Counted from the stretch's first letter, positions 43,227-52,914 are shown. The stretch is DNA of 64,000 nt from Sphingobium lactosutens (GCF_013393185.1 NZ_QJQX01000022.1:62001-126000), one strand, 5' to 3'. Notes: generated by a model from the letters alone, not told the origin. A program made the numbers and translations.

Positions 43227-44113
43227 GGCTGTGTTCCGGCACTCAGGGGCGACGGGAAAAACTTGTCCAGCCAACCCTTCATCATCGCCTTGGTGCGCGG
43301 CGCGTCAGATGGTGCAAGCGGGAAGTGCGCCGTCGTATCGACCAGCATGAGCTCGGTCGGCTGCCCGGCTTTTTCGAACATCCGAACGGACTCGATCGTC
43401 GGCGTGATAGTGTCATGGGCCGTGTGGAACAGCAGCAGCGGGCGCGGCGCGATATTCGCCACCACATCATCTGCACGAAAATTCATCATCGACCAGGCCG
43501 TCTCGGTCGGAATCTCCATGATGGCCTTGGGCGAGAGATTCTTGCGCAGCGCCTCTGGTATGGGAACAGCGTCGAAGCGGGAAATCCAGAGACTTTCACC
43601 GGTCTCCTGCTTGTGCAGCCGGCCCTTTTCCAGCAGGCCGGTAAAGCGCGCCCAGGCTTCATCGGTGGGATGCTGGCCCCGGAACTTGCGCTCACCATCA
43701 CCCCAACCGCAAGAAGACAGGCAGCAGGCGACCCGTTCGTCGATGCCTGCGGTATAGACCGAAACCGCTGCGCCGAAGCTGTGGCCCGTTATGCCGATGC
43801 GGGCGGCATCAACTTCCGGTCGCTTCGCCAGCCATGTCAGCGCGTTCTTCGCGTCGGCGACCTGATCCTGACAGCGTACCTGCGCACGCTCTCCCTCACT
43901 CTCGCCGCATCCACGGAAATCGAAGCGGAGCGCGACATAGCCGAAGGACTGCATCATCTCAGCCTGAATCTGCGCGTGGCTTTCGTCTTTCGAGCCAACG
44001 AAGCCATGGCATACGATAAAGGCCGGAAGGGGTTCGCCGTGATAGCCGTCCGGCACATGCAGGACACCCGACAGCCTGAGGCCATCTGACTCAAAAAATA
44101 CATTCTCCTGCAA
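43223..44113 (-). CDS. Alpha/beta-hydrolase, esterase-type
   Basis: This 296-residue cytoplasmic hydrolase shows the oxyanion region PAFIVCHGFVGSK, the nucleophile elbow GITGHSFGAAVSVY (Ser in GHSFG), a likely acid Asp in LLLFHTAHDTITP, and His in VDTTAHFPL. The lid helices between residues 130 and 210 are longer than in simple esterases. Start is a TTG with gggaggaag upstream; no ATG gives the family N-terminus. It is coupled to the Ldh2 gene. It should hydrolyse an ester, lactone or C-C bond of a pathway intermediate. Confidence 0.88.
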   Translation of the reverse strand: MQENVFFESDGLRLSGVLHVPDGYHGEPLPAFIVCHGFVGSKDESHAQIQAEMMQSFGYVALRFDFRGCGESEGERAQVRCQDQVADAKNALTWLAKRPEVDAARIGITGHSFGAAVSVYTAGIDERVACCLSSCGWGDGERKFRGQHPTDEAWARFTGLLEKGRLHKQETGESLWISRFDAVPIPEALRKNLSPKAIMEIPTETAWSMMNFRADDVVANIAPRPLLLFHTAHDTITPTIESVRMFEKAGQPTELMLVDTTAHFPLAPSDAPRTKAMMKGWLDKFFPSPLSAGTQP

Positions 44114-44158
44114 GACTTCCTCCCGGTTTTTGTTTGATATGCGGACCCTTCGCGGGCG

Positions 44159-44995
44159 TTACATGCGTTCGTGGGCGACAATGTTGTTAAGGCGGCCCAC
44201 GCCCGGAATTTCGACCTCGACCATGTCACCGACAGCCAGAAAATGCTGAGGTCTGCGCGATGCGCCAAAGCCCGATGGCGTACCGGTCGCGATGATGTCG
44301 CCCGGCGCCAGCGGCGTGATGCGAGACAGATAGGCCACGAGCCAGGGGACATCGAAAATCATTCTGTCCATGCCGACACGCTGCTCTACCGATCCGTTGA
44401 CCCGCGTCTCCAGCGAAAGATCCGCAAAGGCGGGAATCTCGTCGCATGTGACCAGCCATGGCCCCATGCTACCGCTGTGGTAAAAATTTTTTCCCGCCGT
44501 GAACTGGCTCGAATGCTTCTGCCAGTCCCGCACGCTGCCGTCATTGAGGCACGAATAGCCAGCGACATGATCCATCGCGCGCTCGGACGTAACGCGATGT
44601 GCGTACCGTCCGATTACGACGGCCAGCTCGCCCTCAAAGTCATAAGCTTGCGTAACGCAAGGCATCTCCAAAGGCTGGCCATGCCCCACGAAACTGTCAG
44701 CAAAGCGCGTAAACAGAAGCGGATGGCTTGGCTCTGGCTTGTCGCCGAGTGAAGCTTCTCGAAAATTTGTGGCAACGCACAGGATTTTCCCGGCGTCCGG
44801 CACTGGCGGGAGCAGTTCAAGGTCGGCAAACGGGATGCGGGGGCCCACCGGAAGGTCCGGCCAGCCTGTCTGAAAGTGCCGCTCGATATAAGCGCGCAGA
44901 CTGGGCAGGTCCGCGCTGTCCAGCCGCACGACCGCATCGCCGATAACGGCGCCATATCCCATTTGTCCAGCCAGCCTGAAACTCACGAAGCGCAT
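44159..44995 (-). CDS. Fumarylacetoacetate hydrolase (FAH) family protein
   Basis: This 278-residue enzyme shows KILCVATNFREASL, YDFEGELAVVIGRYAH (metal ligand Glu residues), GYSCLNDGSVRDWQ, KNFYHSGSMGPWLV (metal site) and IIATGTPSGFGASRRP. The family hydrolyses or decarboxylates acyl-pyruvate or oxopent-diene products after aromatic ring cleavage and also includes oxalocrotonate decarboxylases. ATG 44995 starts the normal N-terminus (MRFVSFRLAG); the longer frame upstream is rejected. It is the first gene of the coupled minus-strand set, 280 bases from the GntR gene. Confidence 0.9.
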   Translation of the reverse strand: MRFVSFRLAGQMGYGAVIGDAVVRLDSADLPSLRAYIERHFQTGWPDLPVGPRIPFADLELLPPVPDAGKILCVATNFREASLGDKPEPSHPLLFTRFADSFVGHGQPLEMPCVTQAYDFEGELAVVIGRYAHRVTSERAMDHVAGYSCLNDGSVRDWQKHSSQFTAGKNFYHSGSMGPWLVTCDEIPAFADLSLETRVNGSVEQRVGMDRMIFDVPWLVAYLSRITPLAPGDIIATGTPSGFGASRRPQHFLAVGDMVEVEIPGVGRLNNIVAHERM

Positions 44996-45275
44996 CAGCG
45001 TCGTCCCTATAACGTGGTGGCGGTGCGCCCGCCTGACAGGCAGCGCCGAAGACCCGATTTCGGCGCCCGTCGCCCCGATTGCAGATGACAAATACGCAAG
45101 TTGCCAACCGGCATATCCCGCCACCACGAGCGGCGGCTTTGCCATCGACGACATTATCTATTTTGGATTTTCGAAATTTCCAAGCGCTAAATTCGGCTCG
45201 AAACCAATTAATTTCTAATTCAAATCCTCTGAATCCCCAAATTCATCAGATTTTCGAAATATTTCAGCGCGCCCG
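44996..45275. promoter_or_regulatory. Regulatory region between FAH and GntR genes with repeated gattttcgaaat
   Basis: The AT-rich interval lies between minus-strand genes. The 12-base sequence gattttcgaaat occurs twice (45166-45177 and 45249-45260), each containing the palindrome tttcgaaa. These are good operator candidates for the adjacent GntR regulator controlling the FAH-hydrolase-Ldh2-VOC operon. Confidence 0.5.
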
Positions 45276-45983
45276 TCAGGGCAACCGTGCGCCCTCCTCC
45301 TCACGCACAATGCCGAGGCCGTTACGGATGATATTCTGGGCAATCTCCCGGATATGCCGCTCAACCAGCGCCTGAGAGAGCTCCACATCGCCGCTAAGCA
45401 CCGCCTCCATCATCATACGGTGCTCATCTGATTTTTGACGCGGACGCTTGCGCACGAGAGCGGATATCCGACGATAGCGACGCGCACGTTCAAAGAGCGT
45501 GTGACGGATTTCCCGGAACGTAGGCGAATCGGTGGCAGCCACCAGCCGATCATGGAACTCACTGTGGAGGCGATCCCAATCGGCAGAGGTGCGCAATTCG
45601 TCTCCCATCGCCTCCTCAAGGCGATCGAGACGATGAAAAGCCGATATGATGCGGGCTTTCCAGTCGGCATCACCGCGCGCGATCGAGCGGCCGATACACT
45701 CCCGCTCTATGACGACGCGCGCATCGGTGATGTCGAGCAAATCTTCTTCTGTAATCGGCGCCACGAAAAAGCCGCGCTGCCCTTCGGCGACGACCAGCCC
45801 CTCAACGACCAGCCGAGACAGCGCTTCGCGAAGCGTAGAAAAGCTGACGCCGTACATGGATCGGAGCGCTTCAAACCGAAGCTTTGCACCGGGCTCCAAA
45901 ACGCAGCTGATGACGTCTTCACGCATGCGTCTCAGCACATCTACCCCAAGAGTGCCGCCCGCCGGGAGCTGAGACTTCTGCAT
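45276..45983 (-). CDS. GntR-family regulator, FadR/FCD type
   Basis: This 235-residue protein has a winged HTH (VDVLRRMREDVISCVLEPGA, YGVSFSTLREALSRLVVEGLV) and a helical FCD ligand domain. The metal-binding set is DITDARVVIE, HSEFHDRLVAA and RHIREIAQ. FCD proteins sense organic acids. ATG 45983 follows ttggag; a TTG at 46004 is alternative. It lies next to the TonB receptor gene (divergent) and upstream of the FAH operon, and probably represses both until the substrate or an acid intermediate binds. Confidence 0.92.
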   Translation of the reverse strand: MQKSQLPAGGTLGVDVLRRMREDVISCVLEPGAKLRFEALRSMYGVSFSTLREALSRLVVEGLVVAEGQRGFFVAPITEEDLLDITDARVVIERECIGRSIARGDADWKARIISAFHRLDRLEEAMGDELRTSADWDRLHSEFHDRLVAATDSPTFREIRHTLFERARRYRRISALVRKRPRQKSDEHRMMMEAVLSGDVELSQALVERHIREIAQNIIRNGLGIVREEEGARLP

Positions 45984-46004
45984 GACATCATTCTCCAAAA
46001 CCAA

Positions 46005-46327
46005 AGGACGCCGCTTAGCCGCCCCCCCCCGCTATGGCTAACCCGTATCGATACCGGAAAGCGCGGTAATAGCTGGACACGCTATCCCGACAGCGCCTTC
46101 GATCCAAGACATTTTACGAAAATTCGAATCGCGCATTTATTTCGTAAATCGGTGGTATTTGATTGCCTCATCGAGGTCGAAAGCCAAATTTTTGGCCTCA
46201 AAAACGGCAGTTGTGTGGCGTTTTCTTTAAAAATATGACCCCGTTCCATAATTACGAAATTAACTTGCAGCGGTGACGTTAATCGCATTATGGTGGGTTA
46301 CGAAAAAAATATGGAGGGGAGAGCCAA
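46005..46327. promoter_or_regulatory. Divergent GntR/TonB-receptor promoter region with ttacgaaa half-sites
   Basis: No gene lies in these 323 bases. The octamer ttacgaaa occurs at 46114-46121, 46252-46259 and 46298-46305. It also occurs inverted (tttcgtaa) at 46140-46147, forming with the first copy an inverted repeat tttacgaaa/tttcgtaaa. The stretch is AT-rich. The sites are candidates for GntR binding and for the receptor gene promoter. Confidence 0.5.
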
Positions 46328-48808
46328 ATGGTTCATACGAAGCTTTTGGGCAGCGCGGGCATCGGCGCGCTTTTCGTCAGTGTGCTGAGCGGTCCGGCAT
46401 TTGCGCAACAACCAGCGTCGGCGGATGCGCCACCTTCAGCAACCAGGCCCGCTTCATCCGGTTCCATCGCCGATATCATCGTCACGGCAAACCGTCGATC
46501 TCAGAGGCTCCAGGACGTGGGCATGGCAATCAGCCAGTTCTCGGGGAATGATCTGGCAAAGCAGGGCGTGACATCAGCTATCGACATCGCTCAAATCGTG
46601 CCCGGCGTCTATGTCGCGGGCGCCTTTGGGGGCCAGAGCCAGCAATATACGATCCGCGGTGTCACCCAGTCCGACTATCTCGATACGATCGAGAACCCGG
46701 TCGCCTTTTATGTGGACGATGTCTATGTCACGGCATCGCAGGGGCAGACACTATCCTTGCTCGATATTGATCGAGTAGAGATATTGAAGGGCCCTCAAGG
46801 TACGCTGTTCGGCCGAAACGCGACCGGCGGACTAGTGCACAACATTGTGGCGAAGCCAAAACTCGAAACGTTTGAAGGATATGGGCGCGTGACCTATGCG
46901 CGCTTCAATGAAGTAAATGCTCAGGGGGCGCTCAACATCCCTCTTGGAACCAATGCCGCCTTTCGCGGCTCAGCGCTCTATTCGCGGATCGATAATTTCT
47001 GGAAGAATGTCTATCCAGCAGGCGCGGCGGGCAGTCGCGTCATCACATCGTTCGCACCGAATGGCGCTACCGTGTCCCCGAGCGGAGAAGATGTCGGCGG
47101 TGGCCGCAACGTAGCGCTGCGCGGGCAATTGCTGATCGAGCCGACGGCTGCGCTCAGCATCCGCCTGACGGCCAATTACGCGAACAGCCATCAGTCCACG
47201 GCACCCTATTCGAGCGAAGCGACCATCGCCACGGTCGATTCCCAGGACAGAATTATCGGCCAGGATCGTGTCTCATCGACCGAAACACGGCTCGCAATCG
47301 GTCCCGGCGGCGCCAATTATACCGGCCCTGCAGTGATCGTCCCCGTCCTCAACGGCGTGCTGTCACGTCCGGCTGCAGGTGGCAATTTCTATGGCTATGT
47401 TCCGGTCGATCCGGACAAGCTTCAGCTGTCCTCAGCCTATGCGCGGAGCGATCTCAATCGGACCGAAGCGCAAATCTATGCCGCGCACATCTCCTATGAT
47501 CTGGGTGGTGTCGAAATCAGTTCGATCACGTCGTACCAGAAATATTTCAAGAACTTCTATCTGAGCGACGGGACACCCAATGACACCATTGCTTTTGGCG
47601 ATCGTTCGGACACGACGGCATGGTCGGAAGAGTTTAGGATCGCCGGAAAGACAGATCGCCTGAACTGGCAAACTGGATTGTTCTATCTCGATAATCGCGT
47701 CAACGCGCTTCAGGGCGTGATCGAACCGCCCGGATCCGCGCTCGCGAACCTTTCGGCGATGGCGTCGGGCAGGCCGATCCTGGCCATTGTCGGCAACCAG
47801 CTGAACACGCAATTGCGGTTTCGCTCTCGGTCTATCTCAGCCTTTGGGCAGGCCGAATACAGCTTCGCCGACCGCTGGACGATCATCATGGGCGCCCGAT
47901 ATATCCACGAGAATCAGACCAACAGCTACCGCGAATTCAACGCGTTGAACCAGGATTCCTATCAAATCAGCGATATCGTGACCGCCCCGTCCTTCCAGCC
48001 GGATTATGATGACCGCAGGACTTTCAATCTGTGGACCGGCAAGGCGCAAATCGAATTCAGGCCCGCCGCTGGACTTCTCCTCTACGCGGGAGTCAACCGT
48101 GGTGTGAAGGCCGGCAATTATAATGCGCCGCTGACCTTCAGCCCCGCCGATATCGTGCCGGTCGCCAACATTGCCTATAAGCCAGAGACGCTATTGAGCT
48201 ATGAGGGAGGCGCCAAATGGTCTCACGGCCCCTTCCAGCTGGCCGGTTCGGGCTTTTACTATGACTATAAGGATTATCAGGCGTTCGTGTTCAGCACCGC
48301 GTCCGGAGTGGTCCGCAACGTCGACGCACAAGTCTACGGCGCTGATGTCGATGCATCGCTGAATGTCGCGACCGGTCTTCGGCTCGGCGCAAGCTTCGCC
48401 TATCAACATGCACGCATTCCCAACTTCGCCATTGCGCCAGGCGTGTTCCGGACCGTCCGGCCGCCATATTCACCCCGCACCCAGGTTACGGGCACAATTG
48501 ATTACACCGTGCCGGACACTGTGCTGGGTGGCACGCTTTCCTTCAATGCTACGGCGAATTATGCTGGTGCCATCTATAATAATATCCGCAACTTTGCCTC
48601 GCAGCGTTTCGCGGGCCGGACATTGGTCAACCTGTCTGCGACCTGGGAAGACAAGCAGCGCGGCATAAGCATCACGGCCTATGGCAAGAATGTAACCGAC
48701 GAACGCTATGGCCAGATCGGGTTCGACAACACCGCTGTTATCGGCGCGCAGTTCGTTTCCTATGGACCACCGGCGAGCTATGGCCTGACGCTGGGCTACC
48801 GTTTCTGA
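46328..48808 (+). CDS. TonB-dependent outer-membrane receptor
   Basis: This 826-residue protein has a signal peptide (residues 1-26, ending GPAFAQ), then a TonB box (DIIVTANRR) and a plug domain (PGVYVAGAF, IRGVTQSDYLDT, VEILKGPQGTLFGRNATGG). A 22-strand barrel ends in LTLGYRF with the C-terminal Phe. This is the FecA/CirA-like class that sphingomonads use for uptake of aromatics, terpenoids and carbohydrates. Strong ribosome site (ggagggga). It stands alone on the plus strand, divergent from the GntR gene and followed by the alcohol dehydrogenase; it probably imports the cluster substrate. Confidence 0.95.
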   Translation: MVHTKLLGSAGIGALFVSVLSGPAFAQQPASADAPPSATRPASSGSIADIIVTANRRSQRLQDVGMAISQFSGNDLAKQGVTSAIDIAQIVPGVYVAGAFGGQSQQYTIRGVTQSDYLDTIENPVAFYVDDVYVTASQGQTLSLLDIDRVEILKGPQGTLFGRNATGGLVHNIVAKPKLETFEGYGRVTYARFNEVNAQGALNIPLGTNAAFRGSALYSRIDNFWKNVYPAGAAGSRVITSFAPNGATVSPSGEDVGGGRNVALRGQLLIEPTAALSIRLTANYANSHQSTAPYSSEATIATVDSQDRIIGQDRVSSTETRLAIGPGGANYTGPAVIVPVLNGVLSRPAAGGNFYGYVPVDPDKLQLSSAYARSDLNRTEAQIYAAHISYDLGGVEISSITSYQKYFKNFYLSDGTPNDTIAFGDRSDTTAWSEEFRIAGKTDRLNWQTGLFYLDNRVNALQGVIEPPGSALANLSAMASGRPILAIVGNQLNTQLRFRSRSISAFGQAEYSFADRWTIIMGARYIHENQTNSYREFNALNQDSYQISDIVTAPSFQPDYDDRRTFNLWTGKAQIEFRPAAGLLLYAGVNRGVKAGNYNAPLTFSPADIVPVANIAYKPETLLSYEGGAKWSHGPFQLAGSGFYYDYKDYQAFVFSTASGVVRNVDAQVYGADVDASLNVATGLRLGASFAYQHARIPNFAIAPGVFRTVRPPYSPRTQVTGTIDYTVPDTVLGGTLSFNATANYAGAIYNNIRNFASQRFAGRTLVNLSATWEDKQRGISITAYGKNVTDERYGQIGFDNTAVIGAQFVSYGPPASYGLTLGYRF

Positions 48809-48925
48809 CCCAAAGTGGAACGCGACTTTGTGCGCGCTCCATTGCCTTCGGGACGCTATAGACTGAAAATAAAAACGGGCGATCCGGTGAAAAATTCCGG
48901 ACGACCATGAAAGAAGGGAGAGGTG

Positions 48926-50080
48926 ATGACCGGATTGCTTGCGGAGGCCGCCAATGGCCACGTCGAAGTGCCTGATATGATGACGGCAGCCCGAATGCAC
49001 GAAGTCGGCGGTCCGCTCATTCTGGAAAGGGTTCCTACCCCTACCCTCGGATCGATGGATGTCCTGGTGCGGGTCCGCTCCTGCGGGATCGTCCCCAACC
49101 TTGGCAACATCCTTGCGAACTGGACGACCTGGTTCCCTCATATGCCGCTTCCGCCCCTGCCCGCAATCTTCGGGCTCGACCCTGCGGGTGAAGTGGTGGC
49201 AGTGGGCACTCATGTACATCGCATCCGGCCCGGCGATCGTGTTTACGTCAATCCGGGACGCTCATGCGGATCCTGCCGCCATTGTCGGCGCGGTGATGGT
49301 CTGTCGTGCCAACACTACGCGTTCCAGGGCTATTTCGGTTTCAGCGAGCATGCCCTCCAGACATATGGCGATTATGCCAGCGGTGGGATGGGTGAATATA
49401 TCGCAGCGCCGGCATCCTCCATCGTCCAGTTGCCAGATTGCATGTCCTTCGATCAGGCGGCGCGGCTCGGCTATATGGGCACGGGCTACTCGGCCCTGAA
49501 AAAGGCGCATGTCGGGCCGACCGACACCATTCTCGTGAACGGCATCTCGGGCACACTCGGTATCGCATGCGCCCTATTTGGGCTGGCGATGGGCGCGAAG
49601 AAGATTCTGGGGACCGCACGCGATCGTGCGCTTCTTGACGAGATCAAGGCCCTGTCTCCGGGCCGTATCGAGACCTTCTCGATCCATGACGGTCCCATCG
49701 ACGATTGGGCGCGAACGCATACGGAATGCGGCGAGGGCGTGGATGCCTTCATCGATTGCAATGGCCCGGGCGCTGGGCACGATGCATTTCTCCAGGGCAT
49801 CGCAGCGCTGCGACGGGGCGGCATCGCCATCAATATTGGTGCAGTGATGGGGCCCGTGCCGATCGACGTGCACACCATGATGGATCGCAACCAGCACCTC
49901 CACGGCTCGGCATGGTTCACCACCCATGAAGGCCAGGAAATGGCGGACATGGTCGGCGCGGGCATCGTAGACTTCTCGATCCTCGAAACACAGGCGACGC
50001 CACTGGCTGACGTCAATCAGGCGATCTCCGGCATCGGGCAGCGTCACGGCGGCTTCTCCAACTTCACCATTCATCCCTGA
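48926..50080 (+). CDS. Zinc-type medium-chain alcohol dehydrogenase
   Basis: This 384-residue MDR enzyme shows FGLDPAGEVVAVG, CRHCRRGDGLSCQHY (structural zinc Cys cluster), VNGISGTLGIACALFGLAMGAK (Rossmann cofactor fold) and a late FTIHP end. The catalytic zinc-ligand region (SCGIVPNLGN in place of CGICGTD) is altered, so the catalytic site may differ from classical alcohol dehydrogenases. ATG 48926 follows gaagggagag. It is cotranscribed with the cupin gene 46 bases later. Its substrate is unknown. Confidence 0.88.
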   Translation: MTGLLAEAANGHVEVPDMMTAARMHEVGGPLILERVPTPTLGSMDVLVRVRSCGIVPNLGNILANWTTWFPHMPLPPLPAIFGLDPAGEVVAVGTHVHRIRPGDRVYVNPGRSCGSCRHCRRGDGLSCQHYAFQGYFGFSEHALQTYGDYASGGMGEYIAAPASSIVQLPDCMSFDQAARLGYMGTGYSALKKAHVGPTDTILVNGISGTLGIACALFGLAMGAKKILGTARDRALLDEIKALSPGRIETFSIHDGPIDDWARTHTECGEGVDAFIDCNGPGAGHDAFLQGIAALRRGGIAINIGAVMGPVPIDVHTMMDRNQHLHGSAWFTTHEGQEMADMVGAGIVDFSILETQATPLADVNQAISGIGQRHGGFSNFTIHP

Positions 50081-50126
50081 TGGCTGCGGATATCGTGCGC
50101 GCCATGCACAAGGAGGATTGAGACCA

Positions 50127-50657
50127 ATGAGACGCATCGTGACGAGGGTGGACGAGACCGGCAAATCCCGCGTGACGAGCGACGGCTCGCCACCGCGCGA
50201 GCGAGTGCTGTGCCATACGCCGGGCTTTGTTTCGTCACCTATCTGGATGGCGGTAGGCGCGACCACCGCAGAGCAGCGATCCGACGCGCTTCTGGAACGC
50301 ACGAGCCTTCTGGCGCCTCCAGGCGGAGCGACCTTCCTCGTCGTGACCTTTCCGCCCGACTCGGTGATGGGGTCTGCGGACTTCGATCCTGTGGCAGCGG
50401 GTCAGGAGCATCTGGAAGCGGCACCCGGTATTGCGGATACGTTCGAACCGCAATCCCCAGGCATGCATCGCACGCCTACACTCGACTATGTCACCGTCAT
50501 TGCCGGACGGATCGTGCTCGAGCTGGACGAGGGGCAGTGCGTAACGCTCGTCGCAGGAGACACGGTTGTCCAGCATGGCGTGCGTCATGCGTGGAGGAAC
50601 CCTGGCCATACACCCGCGACCCTGTCGTTCGTCATGCTGACCCACCAACCCGACTGA
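50127..50657 (+). CDS. Cupin-domain protein
   Basis: This 176-residue single-domain cupin shows FEPQSPGMHRTPTLDYVTVIAGRI (first cupin motif with His) and AGDTVVQHGVRHAWRNPG (second motif with His). ATG 50127 follows AAGGAGG. Such proteins often are oxygenases or isomerases, or bind the pathway intermediate. It lies between the alcohol dehydrogenase and a convergent LysR gene. The metal-binding His residues are present, so an enzymatic role is possible. Confidence 0.88.
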   Translation: MRRIVTRVDETGKSRVTSDGSPPRERVLCHTPGFVSSPIWMAVGATTAEQRSDALLERTSLLAPPGGATFLVVTFPPDSVMGSADFDPVAAGQEHLEAAPGIADTFEPQSPGMHRTPTLDYVTVIAGRIVLELDEGQCVTLVAGDTVVQHGVRHAWRNPGHTPATLSFVMLTHQPD

Positions 50658-50699
50658 TACGCACCGAAATCGGTTGTGCCTGCCCTCGTCCGGTCCGGA

Positions 50700-51638
50700 T
50701 CACGCATCCCTCACGGCCTCCTGATCCTGTATCGATACGCGTAGCTGGCGCGCCGTCTCCCATAACAGCTGACGAACCCAGACATGGACGCCAGAATGAT
50801 GCGTGCGATCGGTCCAGGACATATTGATCTCGATCGGTACGTCGATCGGGAACGGACGGATTATGAGCCCGCCTTCGAGCTGGCGCGCAAGGCGTTCGGG
50901 AATGGACGCCACCAGCCTGCTTCCCACAAGCAACCGTTCGATGCTGTCGTGACTGGGGACGGAAACCGTGGGCATCAGGGAAACGCCCTGAGCCCGTAAC
51001 AGTGGAACGAACAGCGCTTCCCAGCGCCCGTTATGCGTTACCACAAGATGCTGTGCATCCCTGTAGTCCTGAACGGTGAACGCAGCGGTGGCCAACGGAT
51101 TGGCCGGATCCATGACGCAGACGTAGCGATCGGTGAACAGCCGCCGCCGGTAGAATGACTCGCCGTCCATATTCATCGGGCCAAGCACGATGTCGGCCAG
51201 TCCCTCGCTGAGCTGCCGCCGCCCTTCTACCGCCGCTTCATGCAATTCGATCCTCAGCCCCGGTGCGTTCTCCCGGATCCGGCGCAGGGCGTCGGGAATG
51301 AGGGCGCGCCGTTCGTGGAAATTGCACGAAATGACCACCTGTCCCTGCGCGTTGCCTGGACAGAAGTCACCTGGCGTCAGAGCCTGTTCCATCGCGATGA
51401 GCATCGGTCGCAATGTCGCGACCAGATCGACACAACGCGGCGTCGCGACGATGCTGTTGCCTGCGCGAACGAACAGAGGATCACCAAAGACGCGGCGTAG
51501 CGCCTTGATACGGTAGCTGACGGTCGACTGTTCGACACCAAGCCGCTCTGCCGCACCGGTGAAGGAGGCCGCATCGTGAATGGCGGCTAGGGTTCTCAAC
51601 GTACCCAGATCCAGTTTGTCCAGCACATCCCTCTCCAT
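50700..51638 (-). CDS. LysR-family regulator of the P450 unit
   Basis: This 312-residue LTTR has an N-terminal HTH (LGTLRTLAAIHDAASFTGAA, LGVEQSTVSYRIKALRRVFG) and a substrate-binding domain (QGQVVISCNFHERRALIPDA onward). It is divergent from the P450 gene with 85 bases between its start and the P450 start region, so it probably activates the P450/ferredoxin transcript and responds to the substrate. The C-terminal region is normal in length. A nearby in-frame start at MLDK is not visible; ATG 51638 fits the HTH. Confidence 0.92.
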   Translation of the reverse strand: MERDVLDKLDLGTLRTLAAIHDAASFTGAAERLGVEQSTVSYRIKALRRVFGDPLFVRAGNSIVATPRCVDLVATLRPMLIAMEQALTPGDFCPGNAQGQVVISCNFHERRALIPDALRRIRENAPGLRIELHEAAVEGRRQLSEGLADIVLGPMNMDGESFYRRRLFTDRYVCVMDPANPLATAAFTVQDYRDAQHLVVTHNGRWEALFVPLLRAQGVSLMPTVSVPSHDSIERLLVGSRLVASIPERLARQLEGGLIIRPFPIDVPIEINMSWTDRTHHSGVHVWVRQLLWETARQLRVSIQDQEAVRDA

Positions 51639-51723
51639 CTAATTATTAAATCGCTTCTATTGAGACGATAGCATTTATCGATTGATGCCGACCGAATATT
51701 CATCGCTTCAGGAGAAAAAATTC

Positions 51724-52914
51724 ATGCATCAGGACGACTGGGCGGACGGATTACCCGCAATCGACGACATTATAATGGGCGATCTCATGGAGGACCCCTA
51801 CCCCATCTATGCCCGTGCCCGTGAAATGGGATCGGTCGTACGCATCGCTGCAACCGGGCTGTGCCTCGTCACCCATTTCGACGACATCATCGCCATCGAG
51901 CGGGATCCGGAGACCTTTTCGTCGCGGATTCCGGAATCGAACGTGGTGCAGCTGTTCGGTGCCAATCTGATGCGCAAGGATGGGCACGATCATCGCCGCG
52001 AGCGTCAGGCGATCGACCCCGCGCTCCGACCGGGCACAGCCAAGCGCTGCTGGGCGCCACGCCTTGAAGCGATTGTCGATGATATCCTTAACGAAGTTGA
52101 GCCTCTCGGCCAGGCCGACCTGTTCAGCGCCGTCGCGGAACCGATCGCAGGCAGGGCCTTGATTGAGGTTATCGGATTTGTCGACCTCGAGTGGCAAACC
52201 ATAGCCCGCTGGTCGCAGGCCATGATGGATGGGAGCAGCAATTATTCGCAGGACAGCGAGCCTCGCCTCCGGGCGCTGGCCGCAGGTCGCGAGATTGAGC
52301 GTGCTGTCGATCTAAGCTTAAATCAGGCTGGCGGACCGCCTGAGGATTCGATCCTTGGCTCTATGTCGCGCGCCGGTCTTAGCCGGGAGGAAATACATGG
52401 CAACGCGAAAGTCGCGGTCGGCGGCGGGTTCAACGAACCGAGAGATTCGCTGCTCTCGCTCCTGCTGGGCGTTCTGAGCGATCCGGTCCAGCGGGATCGG
52501 CTGCTGTCCGATCCTGCACTTTGGCCTGCGGCCTTCGACGAGGCCGTCCGCTGGATATCTCCGATCGGCATGTATCCACGAAAGCTGACCCGGGATGCCA
52601 GTATCGGCGGCGTGACACTGCCGCGCGGGGCGCTCATCGGACTGTCGGTCGCGGCCGCAAATCGTGAGCCGGAGCGGTTTGTCGATCCGGATCGGTTCGA
52701 TTTGTCCCGCCCCAAGGTAAAGAACCTCGCCTTTGGATCCGGTCCGCATTTTTGCGCAGGAAGCTGGGTCGCGCGCACGCTGGTCGGCGGCATTGCCGGC
52801 CCCCGGATTTTTTCGCGATTGTCGGCCTTGCGCCTCGTGGATTCCGAAACGGTGCCGGTGCGCGGATGGGTGTTTCGCGGCCCTACCAGTCTTCCTGCCC
52901 AGTGGACTGTTTAG
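51724..52914 (+). CDS. Bacterial cytochrome P450
   Basis: This 396-residue soluble class I P450 has the heme ligand motif FGSGPHFCAGSWVAR (Cys near residue 347), the ExxR pair EAVRW and the late PERFVDPDRFDLSRP. The I-helix reads VGGGFNEPRDSLLS. The usual AGxxT is replaced by GGxNEPRD, so the normally conserved acid-Thr couple is altered and Thr is not present. ATG 51724 has AGGAG nine bases upstream and gives the normal N-terminus; an in-frame start at 51685 has no comparable site. It is paired with the ferredoxin at 53489 and divergent LysR. It would hydroxylate or demethylate the pathway substrate. Confidence 0.95.
   Translation: MHQDDWADGLPAIDDIIMGDLMEDPYPIYARAREMGSVVRIAATGLCLVTHFDDIIAIERDPETFSSRIPESNVVQLFGANLMRKDGHDHRRERQAIDPALRPGTAKRCWAPRLEAIVDDILNEVEPLGQADLFSAVAEPIAGRALIEVIGFVDLEWQTIARWSQAMMDGSSNYSQDSEPRLRALAAGREIERAVDLSLNQAGGPPEDSILGSMSRAGLSREEIHGNAKVAVGGGFNEPRDSLLSLLLGVLSDPVQRDRLLSDPALWPAAFDEAVRWISPIGMYPRKLTRDASIGGVTLPRGALIGLSVAAANREPERFVDPDRFDLSRPKVKNLAFGSGPHFCAGSWVARTLVGGIAGPRIFSRLSALRLVDSETVPVRGWVFRGPTSLPAQWTV

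Noticed and set aside
43325..44089. 254-codon plus-strand frame opposite the alpha/beta-hydrolase
   Set aside because: Shadow frame; the minus strand encodes the hydrolase with the nucleophile elbow GHSFG.
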